Assembly (NCBI RefSeq): GCF_014775655.1
Contig: NZ_CP061274.1
Location: forward strand, 930,001 to 994,000
Source: Clavibacter zhangzhiyongii
GTDB lineage: Bacteria > Actinomycetota > Actinomycetes > Actinomycetales > Microbacteriaceae
Direction: 5' to 3'
DNA length: 64,000 nt
Shown: piece by piece, positions 46,158 through 54,287 of the stretch
How positions within the stretch are numbered: the first letter of the stretch is position 1
Layout of the letters: each line of letters opens with the position of its first letter
The notes under the pieces: model-generated
Databases searched by the model: none
What the model was told of the DNA's origin: nothing
The model's input: the letters and a program-made list of their open reading frames with translations, nothing else
Made by a program: the position numbers and the translations under genes

Positions 46158-48080
46158 GTGCGACGGATGAGGGGATCCGCGCGTCGGATCGTGGCGGGCA
46201 TCGCCGCGGTCGCGACAGCGTGCGGGATCATGCTGGCGGGGGCCGCGGGCTCGACGGACGCGGCGCAGGCGGCGGACCTGTCCCGGTTCCAGCCCGGAGC
46301 GATCATCTCGGACTCCGTCTTCTTCGACGGCGGCACGATGAGCGCCCCGCAGGTCCAGACCTTCCTCGCCAGCCGCGTGTCCGCCTGCCGGTCGGGCTAC
46401 ACGTGCCTCAAGGACTACCGGCAGGACACCTTCTCCCGGGGAGCCGACCCGATGTGCGGCCCGTACCAGGGTGCGCGCGCCGAGAGCGCCGCGGACATCA
46501 TCGCCAAGGTCGGGCGCGCCTGCGGCATCAACCCGCAGGTGCTGATCGTGCTCCTCCAGAAGGAGCAGGGCCTCGTGCTCTCGACCGCCCCCAGCGCTCG
46601 CGCCTACCGCTCGGCCACCGGCTACGGCTGCCCCGACACGGCCGCATGCGACGAGCAGTTCTACGGCTTCTACAACCAGGTCTACAAGGCCGCGTGGGCG
46701 TTCCAGCGCTACTCGAACCCCCGCGGCACCGGTCCGGGCACCGCCTGGGGGAGCGTCTACTCCCGCTACGGCAAGGGCAAGACGGTGCAGGTCCAGTACC
46801 ACCCGGACGCCTCCTGCGGCAGCAGCGCCGTCTACATCTCGAACCAGGCGACCTCGAGCCTCTACTACTACACGCCGTACCAGCCCGACCGGGCGGCGCT
46901 CGCGTCGGGCTACGGCTCGGGCGGTGCCTGCTCCTCCTACGGGAACCGGAACTTCTACGCGTACTTCACCGACTGGTTCGGGTCGACGTCCTTCGACGTC
47001 GGCGGCTGGATCGGCGACAAGTACCGGTCCATCGGCGGCGCCTCGGGGATCCTCGGCGCGGCCACCGGGCCGGAGCGCCAGGTGCCCGGAGGGGCGGCGC
47101 AGGACTTCCGGAACGGGAGCATCGTCTCGTCCTCCGCCGGCGCCTTCGTGGTGCGCGGCTGGATCCGCGACGCGTGGATCCGCAGCGGCTCCGCCGGCGG
47201 CACGCTCGGCGTCCCCCTCGCGGACGAGCAGGCGATCGCCGGGGGTGCGGTCCAGCGGTTCTCCGGCGGATCCGTCTACTCCTCCGCCGCGGGCGCCTTC
47301 GCGGTGCGCGGCTGGATCGGCGACCGCTTCACCGCGGGCGGCGGCTCCGGCGGGGTCCTCGGCTTCCCGACCTCCGACGAGGTGGCGCTCCGGGGCGGCG
47401 CCCGCCAGGCCTTCGCGGGCGGCGACGTCGTCTCCTCCTCAGCGGGCGCCTTCGCGGTGCGCGGCTGGATCGGCGACAGGTACCGCGCGCTCGGTCGCGA
47501 CACGGGCGTGCTCGGCTTCCCGCGCGCGGACGAGAAGCAGGTCGCCGGAGGCGCCTACCAGGACTTCACGGGCGGAATCGTCTCCGCCACGGCGAGCGGC
47601 ACCAGCACGGTGCGCGGGTGGATCTCCGACGCCTACCGCGCACGCGGCGGCGCGACGGGCGCGTTCGGCCTGTCGACCGCCGACGAGCGGGCGACCGCGC
47701 GGGGCGCCCAGCAGCAGTTCCAGGGCGGGCGCTTCTACTCGTCGTCCCGCGGCGCGTTCGGCGTGCGCGGCTGGATCGGCGACCGGTACACGGCGTCCGG
47801 CGAGCAGGCCGGCGTCCTCGGCTCGCCGACCGGCATCGAGACCGCGGTGCCGAACGGCGCTGCGCAGCGGTTCGAGGGCGGCGGCATCTACAGCTCGGCC
47901 CGCGGCGCGTTCGTCGTGCGCGGCTGGATCGGCGACCGGTACGTGGCCCTCGGCGCATCGTCCAGCCGTCTCGGCCTGCCGCTCGGCGAGGAGCGGGTCT
48001 CCGGCGCCGACGTCGTGCAGGAGTTCCAGGGCGGCCGCATCGTGGTGGGACCGCAGGGCGTGCAGGTCGTCTACAACTAG
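46158..48080 (+). CDS. Secreted LGFP-repeat protein with lysozyme-like N-domain
   Basis: 640-residue exported protein. A Sec-type signal peptide (RRIVAGIAAVATACGIMLAGAAG) ends near residue 40. Residues about 45-275 form a Cys-containing domain with ADIIAKVGRACGINPQVLIVLLQKEQGLV. Helix plus Glu (about E136) recalls the goose-lysozyme/transglycosylase active-site helix, and aromatic segments follow (QYHPDASCGSSAVY, FYAYFTDWFGS). Seven LGFP repeats of about 51 residues cover 282-640, each beginning GWIGDRY-like and containing G-LG-P and GGA-Q-F. LGFP repeats bind the arabinogalactan layer in corynebacteria. Linked to GlfT2, it may bind or trim that polymer. GTG 46158 has a GGGGGA ribosome site. 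Confidence 0.85.
   Translation: MRRMRGSARRIVAGIAAVATACGIMLAGAAGSTDAAQAADLSRFQPGAIISDSVFFDGGTMSAPQVQTFLASRVSACRSGYTCLKDYRQDTFSRGADPMCGPYQGARAESAADIIAKVGRACGINPQVLIVLLQKEQGLVLSTAPSARAYRSATGYGCPDTAACDEQFYGFYNQVYKAAWAFQRYSNPRGTGPGTAWGSVYSRYGKGKTVQVQYHPDASCGSSAVYISNQATSSLYYYTPYQPDRAALASGYGSGGACSSYGNRNFYAYFTDWFGSTSFDVGGWIGDKYRSIGGASGILGAATGPERQVPGGAAQDFRNGSIVSSSAGAFVVRGWIRDAWIRSGSAGGTLGVPLADEQAIAGGAVQRFSGGSVYSSAAGAFAVRGWIGDRFTAGGGSGGVLGFPTSDEVALRGGARQAFAGGDVVSSSAGAFAVRGWIGDRYRALGRDTGVLGFPRADEKQVAGGAYQDFTGGIVSATASGTSTVRGWISDAYRARGGATGAFGLSTADERATARGAQQQFQGGRFYSSSRGAFGVRGWIGDRYTASGEQAGVLGSPTGIETAVPNGAAQRFEGGGIYSSARGAFVVRGWIGDRYVALGASSSRLGLPLGEERVSGADVVQEFQGGRIVVGPQGVQVVYN
47003..48080 (+). repeat. 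Seven tandem LGFP-coding repeats
   Basis: About 153-bp units each encode one LGFP repeat. Copies are diverged at DNA level (synonymous changes, a few insertions), so they look old and functionally constrained rather than recently amplified. Repeats 2 and 5 have altered GWI-D-motifs (GWIRDAW, GWISDAY). Confidence 0.8.
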
Positions 48081-48089
48081 CTGGCCCCT

Positions 48090-48128
48090 GACGAGGACCG
48101 TGCTCCCCTCGGGGGCACGGTCCTCGTC
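48090..48128 (+). terminator. Hairpin after the LGFP gene
   Basis: A 14-bp perfect stem (48090-48103 with 48115-48128) whose 11-nt loop can itself pair CCCC with GGGG. It starts 10 nt after the stop codon. Confidence 0.85.
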
Positions 48129-48361
48129 GTCTGCGCCCGGTGCCGCGTGGCCGACGCGCTCCGCGAGGTCGTCCCCCCCCCCCGCGCGCGTGACGGGGCG
48201 ACGGGGAGGTCCGCGGTCCGCGTCGGGCGTCCCTGCGGGAGCTCCTGGCGCCTGACGCACGCCCGGCTCGAGCCGCCGCCGGCCCAGCGCTCCGCGGGCG
48301 TCGGACGACACCGGCGGATCGGCGGATCGGCGGGCTCGGCGACGCCATCGCGCGACGACGT
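48129..48361. other. Intergenic stretch with a C11 run and short direct repeats
   Basis: No credible gene in the 331 bases between the LGFP stop and the Emb-like stop. Between the two terminator hairpins there is an uninterrupted run of 11 C (48173-48183) and a GGCGGATC unit repeated about 2.5 times near 48312-48331. Open frames on both strands here have no start signal or recognisable protein. Confidence 0.6.
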
Positions 48362-48408
48362 CCGGCGCCGGACCCGGTCCGCCGGAGCGGGGCCGGGTCA
48401 GGCGCCGG
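48362..48408 (-). terminator. Hairpin after the Emb-like gene
   Basis: CCGGCGCC-GACCCGG (48362-48377) pairs with CCGGGTC-GGCGCCGG (48393-48408), a 15-bp stem with one mismatch, starting 4 nt after the stop at 48412. Confidence 0.75.
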
Positions 48409-48411
48409 TGG

Positions 48412-51400
48412 TCATCGGGACTGGCCGCCCTGCCGGTCGAACTCGACGATCTGCGACACCGGCTCGAACGGCGTGCGCCAGCCCCACGTGGAGACGCGGT
48501 CGACCGTGAGGTCGTAGGCGTCGGCCGCGTAGGGGTAGTCGAACAGCTGCACGCGACCCCACGAGCTGCCGGCGCCCTCCATGTCGGACGCCAGCGTGCT
48601 CACCGTGGCGGAGCGCTCGACCCCGGCCAGGGATCCGCCGCGACGCTGCACCCAGATGTTGTCCGGTCCGCCGTCGCCGAACGTGGTGGCGAGGACGGGG
48701 CGCTCGATGATGCCGTGCGCGATGGAGACCGGCCGCTGGCAGGGGAACCAGAACGAGGACGTCCACGTCACGGCCGTGGGTGCGTCGGGGGCGGAGAGGT
48801 CGTTGAAGGACACGGGGTCGACGAGCACCGGGGCCGTGAACCCGAACCAGCCGGACTCGCCGGTCGTGCCGTCCTCGGCCTGCAGGCGGATGGCGTCGCC
48901 GGGCGTCAGGCGGGACGGGTCGAGCGCGATGGTGCGCCAGCCGGGGCGGTCGACGGTGTCCTCGACGGCCACGCCGCCGAGGTCGACCACGGTGCCGTCC
49001 GCGGCGCGGATCTGGAGCCGGAGGCGGTCGGCGTCGCCGGCGGCCAGTTCCCCGCCGATGAGCACGGCGATGCGCTGGCGGTCGGTGGTCTCGGGCACGC
49101 GGTACCACGGGGTGGTCATGCGGCCCACGGTGTCGCCGCCCTCGGCGTAGCTGCCCCAGAGGGCGATGCCGTCGGCCAGCGCGGGCGGGGCGTCGGACGC
49201 GGGCCAGCCCGCGTCGAGCGCGAAGGAGCCGGGGGAGGCCGCGTCGGACTCGTCGCCCTCGTCGACGGCGAGGGGGCGGCCGGCGCTCGCGTCCCAGGTG
49301 GTGATGGCGGCGCCGGTCAGGCACTGCGAGCCGGCGGGGTCCTCGATGTTCGCCGCGCCGACGGAGTAGCCGTCGAGGCCGCGGGCCGCCGCGAGGGAGA
49401 ACGTGCCGACCAGGTAGCCGCCCGTGACGAGCGCGAACACGGTGGCGAGCGCCGTGACCGACCAGAGGCCCTGCGGCTCCGACCAGGCGCGGCCGGCGCG
49501 ACGCTGGACGAGGACGGCGACCGCGACGACGGCGGCCGCGACGAGGATCCAGATGGGCAGCGCGCCGAAGTGGATCGGCCCGAAGCCGGGCTCGCGTCCG
49601 TCGCCGAACATGCCCTGGCCCCACGCGTACGCCCACGAGTTGGGCCCGTGCAGGGAGAACACGATGACGGGGACGAGGCTCGCGACGGCCACGGGCGTCA
49701 GCCACCAGGGCGCGCGGCGGCCGTGCAGGAGACCCGTGACGATGCCGGGGGCGAGCACCAGGAACAGCGTGACGAAGAGCGGGCCGATCGAGGAGATGGC
49801 CCCGAAGTGGTGCGTCCACTTGCTGGGGGTGATCCACAGGAGCACGAACGACAGCGCGAGGCCCCATCCGGCCAGCTCGAGGGGCGCGGGCACGAGGCGC
49901 GCCGCCCGCGGCGACACGCGGGACGCCGCGTACGTCGCGACCCACCAGACGAGGAGCACGAGGGCGAGGAGCACCACGGACCGCTTCGCGTAGGAGCCCA
50001 TGGGGATGTCGTTCATGAGCAGCGCGTAGCGCGACCACTCGTTGAGCCAGGTGAGCGGCGTCTCGACGGCCGCGAAGCGCTTGGGGCCGGTGAGGGCGTC
50101 GGAGAGCGTCGCGTCGGCGAAGGCGGCGAAGAGGGCCACCGACCCGACCGAGAGGACGGCCATGGTGCGGGCGGCCGCCGCGAGGCGCGATCCGCCCTGG
50201 TACGCGAGCCGCCAGAAGCCGGGGATGCCGAGCAGCAGCGGGGCGAAGGCGACGATGCCCGTGGGGTGCGCGGCGAAGGCGAGGCCGGCGACGAGGGCGG
50301 CGAGGGCCGCGGGGAGCAGCGTGCCCCGGTCGCGGGAGCGGAGCACGAGCGCGACGACGACCACGCCGGCGAGGGAGCCGAGGATCTCGGGACGGCTGCC
50401 GATCGTGTACGAGAGCCACCAGATGAGGAAGGTCGCCGCGAGCAGGCCGCGGGCCCAGAGCAGGGCGCGTCGGGAGAGGCGGACGGCCGCGCGCTCGAGG
50501 AGGTGTCGGGTGACGAACCAGGCCGCGATGCCCGCGACCAGCGCCGGCGTGCGCAGCCACACGGGGGAGCGCCCGCCGAGCTCCTGCCATGCGCCGAGCA
50601 GCTGCCAGAACCACGTGAAGGGCGTGAAGGACTGGTTGAACATCTGGTAGTAGTTGCCGACGAACCCGGCGACGCCGTCGTTGAGCGACATGGCCGCGTA
50701 GTAGCCGTCGTCGTCGGTCATCGGGCCGATGAAGATCCAGAGCGTCAGCACCGCGACCACCACGGCGTCGACCGGGCGCAGGGCCCGGAGGACGCGGGAC
50801 GCGACGCCTCGGCGGGCGGGGGACGCTGCGGGGGAGCCGTCCGCGCGGACGGCGGCGGGCGCTGCGGAGGGATCCCGCCCGTCCGCATCGGCCACGGCGT
50901 CGTGGGCCCGGGCCGCGCGGCGTCGGCGGTCGTCGCGCGCGAGGACCACCAGCGCGCCGATGAGGCTCAGCCACATCAGCACCATGACGGCGATCTTGAT
51001 CCCGCTGGGGGTGCTGTCGAAGTCGTCGACGACCTGCACGCCGACGGCCAGGTCGGACGGCGCGGGCACGGAGCCCACGCTGGAGACGAGGGCGTCGATC
51101 TGCGGGGGCAGCGTGCCAGGGAGGTCGACGACGCGGGACCCGTCGGCGTCGAGCGTGAGCCCCTGCACGTCGGAGTGCAGCGCGTAGGAGACGTCGGCGC
51201 CGGCGTCCAGCGGGATCTGCTCGGTCGCCCCGCCGACGCGGAGGGTCAGAGCGGTGCCGCTGGCGGTGAGGACGAGCCCGTCGGTCGCCGCCTCGGGCTC
51301 CGCCGGGTCGATGGTCGCGAGCAGGACGCCGTCGTCGGTCGCGGCCGCCGCCTCGACCGCCCGCGACGTGAAGGACGCGTCGAGCACGTGCGGCGTCTGG

Positions 51401-51618
51401 TTGGTGAGCAGGAGCGAGGTGGAGCGGATCTCGGCCGCGTCCTGGGGCCACGCCACGCGCACGTCGGCGGTGTCGACCGGGGCGAGCGCCAGCAGCCCGC
51501 CGGACGCGATCGCGACCGCGCCGAGGAGGCCGGCCAGGAGCGCCGGCCGCGGCCGGCGCGACCCGCTCCGGGCGGTCGAGGGGGAGTCGGACGCGGACGC
51601 GGAGGAGGAGGACGGCAC
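48412..51618 (-). CDS. Emb-like arabinosyltransferase (GT-C, GT53)
   Basis: 1068 residues. An N-terminal helix (27-48) is followed by a periplasmic domain of about 180 residues, a helix at about 210-230, then a bundle of ten or more helices. The catalytic loop MTDDDGYYAAM with the DDG motif lies near 300-310. A large C-terminal periplasmic carbohydrate-binding domain covers the last 400 residues (PWYRVPETTDRQRIAVLIGG, WGWRTPFEPVSQ). This is the EmbA/B/C layout, which transfers arabinose from decaprenyl-phosphoryl-arabinose to galactan. UbiA-type synthase at 54288 supports it. It starts with GTG soon after a TACCCT hexamer and is divergent from the flippase gene. Confidence 0.9.
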   Translation of the reverse strand: MPSSSSASASDSPSTARSGSRRPRPALLAGLLGAVAIASGGLLALAPVDTADVRVAWPQDAAEIRSTSLLLTNQTPHVLDASFTSRAVEAAAATDDGVLLATIDPAEPEAATDGLVLTASGTALTLRVGGATEQIPLDAGADVSYALHSDVQGLTLDADGSRVVDLPGTLPPQIDALVSSVGSVPAPSDLAVGVQVVDDFDSTPSGIKIAVMVLMWLSLIGALVVLARDDRRRRAARAHDAVADADGRDPSAAPAAVRADGSPAASPARRGVASRVLRALRPVDAVVVAVLTLWIFIGPMTDDDGYYAAMSLNDGVAGFVGNYYQMFNQSFTPFTWFWQLLGAWQELGGRSPVWLRTPALVAGIAAWFVTRHLLERAAVRLSRRALLWARGLLAATFLIWWLSYTIGSRPEILGSLAGVVVVALVLRSRDRGTLLPAALAALVAGLAFAAHPTGIVAFAPLLLGIPGFWRLAYQGGSRLAAAARTMAVLSVGSVALFAAFADATLSDALTGPKRFAAVETPLTWLNEWSRYALLMNDIPMGSYAKRSVVLLALVLLVWWVATYAASRVSPRAARLVPAPLELAGWGLALSFVLLWITPSKWTHHFGAISSIGPLFVTLFLVLAPGIVTGLLHGRRAPWWLTPVAVASLVPVIVFSLHGPNSWAYAWGQGMFGDGREPGFGPIHFGALPIWILVAAAVVAVAVLVQRRAGRAWSEPQGLWSVTALATVFALVTGGYLVGTFSLAAARGLDGYSVGAANIEDPAGSQCLTGAAITTWDASAGRPLAVDEGDESDAASPGSFALDAGWPASDAPPALADGIALWGSYAEGGDTVGRMTTPWYRVPETTDRQRIAVLIGGELAAGDADRLRLQIRAADGTVVDLGGVAVEDTVDRPGWRTIALDPSRLTPGDAIRLQAEDGTTGESGWFGFTAPVLVDPVSFNDLSAPDAPTAVTWTSSFWFPCQRPVSIAHGIIERPVLATTFGDGGPDNIWVQRRGGSLAGVERSATVSTLASDMEGAGSSWGRVQLFDYPYAADAYDLTVDRVSTWGWRTPFEPVSQIVEFDRQGGQSR

Positions 51619-51627
51619 AGTGACCCG

Positions 51628-51633
51628 AGGGTA
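51628..51633 (-). promoter_or_regulatory. -10 hexamer of the Emb-like gene
   Basis: On the minus strand TACCCT ends 10 nt before the GTG at 51618, predicting a leader of 2-4 nt. It shares a 56-bp divergent spacer with the flippase promoter. Confidence 0.45.
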
Positions 51634-51662
51634 CAGGATCGGGTCGCCCCGATCCCGGACGG

Positions 51663-51668
51663 TAGCCT
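51663..51668 (+). promoter_or_regulatory. -10 hexamer of the flippase operon, leaderless
   Basis: TAGCCT ends 7 nt before the ATG at 51675. Confidence 0.55.
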
Positions 51669-51674
51669 GATGCG

Positions 51675-53111
51675 ATGACCGCCCTCCCCAGCGCCTCCCG
51701 CCGGGCGCTGCTGGTGATGGGCGCGACGGTCGTGACCGGCCTGGTGACGTACGTCTTCCTCGGCATCGTCTCGCGCGGCGTCGCCGCCCTGGCCCCCGAC
51801 GCCGCCTCGGGCGACGCGGCGTTCGACATGTTCTCCGTCTTCTGGTCCGTCGCGCTCGTCGTGGGCTTCGGCCTCTTCCTCCCGGTCGAGCAGGAGCTCG
51901 CGCGCCTCGGCGCGCACGGCGCCGACGTGCGGGCCGCGGTGCGCGCGGCGCTCCGCCTCTCCGCGGTGGTCGCCCTGGCCGGCGTCGCGGTCGTGGCCAT
52001 CGCCGCGCCCCTCCTCCTCGGCGCGGGGATGCCCCCGGGCCTCGTGGTGGCGTACGCGCTCATCGCGCCCGTCTCCGCGCTCCAGTTCACGGCCCGCGGC
52101 GCGATGGTGGCCCGCGGCGACGTCCCCGCCTACTCGCGGGTCCTCCTCGCCGACTCGGGACTGCGCGTCGCCCTGGCGCTCGCCGCCCTCCTCCTGCTCA
52201 CGGCGCTCGACCTCCCCGACGCCGTGTCGTGGTTCGCCGCGGCGCTCCTCGCCGCCATCGCGCTCGCGCACGTGCCGGTGCTGCTGCGCGCCGGAACCCG
52301 GACCCGCGTCGTCGCGGACGAGGCCCCGGGCGCCGGCGACGGCGTGGACCCCGCCCTGGTCGCCGTCGAGGGTGCCGCCGTCGGGAGCGCGGCCGTCGAG
52401 GGAGCCGCCGTCGAGGGCGACGCCGGCACCGCCGCGCGCGGCCGGGCGACCACGAGCATCCGCCGCGCCTACCTCGCCCTCCTCGGCGCGGGCGTGTGCG
52501 CGCAGCTGCTCCTCAACGCCGGGCCCGTCGTCATCGCGGCGCTCGACCGCACGGTGGGCACGGCCGGCGCGTTCCAGGCCACGTTCAGCGTCGCCCGCGT
52601 CCCGCTGTTCATGCTCGTGCCGCTGCAGGGGCTCATCGTCCCGCCGCTCGTCGCCTACGTGCGACGCGGGGAGACGGCCGCCCTGATCCGGCGCATGTCG
52701 CTCCTCGCGGCGGCCATCGCGGGCCTCGGCGTGGTCGCGGGCGTCGTCGCGGCGCTCGCGGGCCCGGCCGTGATCGAGCTCGTGTTCGGGGAGGGCCGCT
52801 CGCTGCCCGCCCTCGACGTGGGGATCCTCGTGCTCGGCGTCTTCGCGCACGTGGGCCTCGTCATCGGCACGCAGGCGCTCATCGCCACCGACCGGCACCG
52901 CGACTCGTCGCTCGCGTGGGCGACCGCCCTCGTGTCGGCCGCCACGGCGACCGCGCTGCTCCAGGGCCCGCTCGGCTGGGCCACCGCCATCGCGGCCGGC
53001 TTCGGCGCCGGCTCGCTCATCGGCTGGATCACGGCGCTGCTGCGGCTGCGCGCCGTGGGGACCCGGCAGGTCCGCCTCGCGCGGACGGACACCCACAAGG
53101 AGACCCCATGA
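51675..53111 (+). CDS. Polysaccharide flippase-like membrane protein (MOP superfamily)
   Basis: 478 residues with about twelve hydrophobic helices in two halves, separated by a hydrophilic loop near 210-255. The opening ALLVMGATVVTGLVTYVFLGIVSRG and VVIAALDRTVGTAGAFQATFSVARVPLF, PLQGLIVPPLVAYVRRGE resemble Wzx/MurJ-type exporters. The central loop contains a low-complexity repetition of AAVEG units, an oddity probably from local duplication. It overlaps the following GT4 gene (ATGA). It likely flips a lipid-linked glycan or subunit. Confidence 0.78.
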   Translation: MTALPSASRRALLVMGATVVTGLVTYVFLGIVSRGVAALAPDAASGDAAFDMFSVFWSVALVVGFGLFLPVEQELARLGAHGADVRAAVRAALRLSAVVALAGVAVVAIAAPLLLGAGMPPGLVVAYALIAPVSALQFTARGAMVARGDVPAYSRVLLADSGLRVALALAALLLLTALDLPDAVSWFAAALLAAIALAHVPVLLRAGTRTRVVADEAPGAGDGVDPALVAVEGAAVGSAAVEGAAVEGDAGTAARGRATTSIRRAYLALLGAGVCAQLLLNAGPVVIAALDRTVGTAGAFQATFSVARVPLFMLVPLQGLIVPPLVAYVRRGETAALIRRMSLLAAAIAGLGVVAGVVAALAGPAVIELVFGEGRSLPALDVGILVLGVFAHVGLVIGTQALIATDRHRDSSLAWATALVSAATATALLQGPLGWATAIAAGFGAGSLIGWITALLRLRAVGTRQVRLARTDTHKETP

Positions 53112-54220
53112 CCGACGTCGTCATCGCCCTGACCTACTACGCCCCCTACGTGAGCGGCCTCACCAACGTGGCCCGCGACGTGGCGGAGGGGCTGGTCGAG
53201 CGCGGCCACCGGGTGACGGTGGTCACCACGCGGCACGACGCCGCGCTGCCCGCGGAGGAGACGATCGCGGGGGTGCGCGTCGTGCGCACGCCCGTGCTCC
53301 TGCAGCTCGGGAAGGGCGTCATCAGCCCGTCCTTCATCCCGACGGTGCTGCGCGAGTCGCGGCACGCGGGCGTGCTCAACATCCACGCGCCCATGGTCGA
53401 GGCCGGGCCGCTCGCGTGGCGCGCGTCGCGGATCACGCGGGTCGTCACCACGTACCACTGCGACGTGGACCTCCCGAGCGGGCTGGTGAACGCCGTGCAG
53501 CGCACCGTCATGGACCGCTCCAGCGTGCTCGCCGCCCGCAGCTCCGCCCGCGTGGTCGTCACAAGCGACGACTACGCCGACCACTCCCGCATCCGGGCCG
53601 CGCTCAGCCGGCGGCGCGCGGTGATCCCGCCCGGCTGCCACGACCGCAGCGGCGGCCGCCCGTCCTTCCGCGAGACGGACGGCCTGCACGTCGGCTTCCT
53701 CGGGCGCATCGTGGAGGAGAAGGGCATCGAGTACCTGGTGGAGGGCTTCACCGCCCTCGACCGGCCGGACGCCCGGCTCATCATCGGCGGCGACTTCTCG
53801 CGCGTCGCGGGCGGCTCCGTCATCGACCGGGTCAAGGAGCGCATCGCCGGCGACGACCGGATCCGCCTGCTCGGCTTCGTCGCCGACGAGGACGTGCCCG
53901 ACCTCTACGCCTCCGTCGACGCGTTCGCGCTCACGTCCGTCAACGCGTTCGAGGCCTTCGGCATCGTGCAGGTGGAGGGGATGATCGCCGGCGTGCCCGC
54001 GATCGCGTCCGACCTCCCGGGCGTGCGGCAGCCCGTGCGCACCACGGGCTTCGGCGTGGTGGTGCCGCCCCGCGACGCCGCCGCCATCACGCGCGCCCTG
54101 GAGGAGATCGAGGCGCGCACCGACGACGTGCCCGCGATGGCCGCCCGGGCCAAGGAGCTGTACGGGGTCGACGCGGTGACGACGGCCTACGAGGAGCTCT
54201 TCGCCTCGCTCGCGCGCTGA
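53108..54220 (+). CDS. GT4 family glycosyltransferase
   Basis: 370-residue GT-B enzyme. The N-domain starts IALTYYAPYVSGLTNVARDVAEGL with GHRVTVVTTRHD. The C-domain has HVGFLGRIVEEKGIEYLVEGF, LIIGGDFS, RLLGFVADEDVPDLYASVDAF and the conserved NAFEAFGIVQVEGMIAGVPAIAS with the catalytic Glu. It resembles mannosyl- or glucosyl-transferases of exopolysaccharide pathways. It is cotranscribed with the flippase and faces the UbiA-type gene. Confidence 0.88.
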   Translation: MTDVVIALTYYAPYVSGLTNVARDVAEGLVERGHRVTVVTTRHDAALPAEETIAGVRVVRTPVLLQLGKGVISPSFIPTVLRESRHAGVLNIHAPMVEAGPLAWRASRITRVVTTYHCDVDLPSGLVNAVQRTVMDRSSVLAARSSARVVVTSDDYADHSRIRAALSRRRAVIPPGCHDRSGGRPSFRETDGLHVGFLGRIVEEKGIEYLVEGFTALDRPDARLIIGGDFSRVAGGSVIDRVKERIAGDDRIRLLGFVADEDVPDLYASVDAFALTSVNAFEAFGIVQVEGMIAGVPAIASDLPGVRQPVRTTGFGVVVPPRDAAAITRALEEIEARTDDVPAMAARAKELYGVDAVTTAYEELFASLAR

Positions 54221-54234
54221 CGCGGCGCCGGCCG

Positions 54235-54276
54235 GGCGGGCGCTGCGGCAGACGACCGCGACCGCGGGCGCCCGCC
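54235..54276. terminator. Hairpin between convergent GT4 and UbiA-type genes
   Basis: GGCGGGCGC (54235-54243) pairs with GCGCCCGCC (54268-54276); the 24-nt loop makes it weaker than the other convergent terminators in the window. Confidence 0.5.
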
Positions 54277-54287
54277 TGGGGTCGGGA

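Noticed and set aside
47003-48080. Regular repeats resembling a CRISPR-like or satellite array
   Set aside because: The 153-bp period is in frame and encodes LGFP repeats; there are no short identical repeats with unique spacers and no cas genes.
48147-48509. Small forward open frame after the LGFP gene
   Set aside because: It crosses the C11 run and a terminator hairpin, overlaps the end of the Emb-like gene antisense, and the peptide is Arg/Gly/Pro-rich without a domain.
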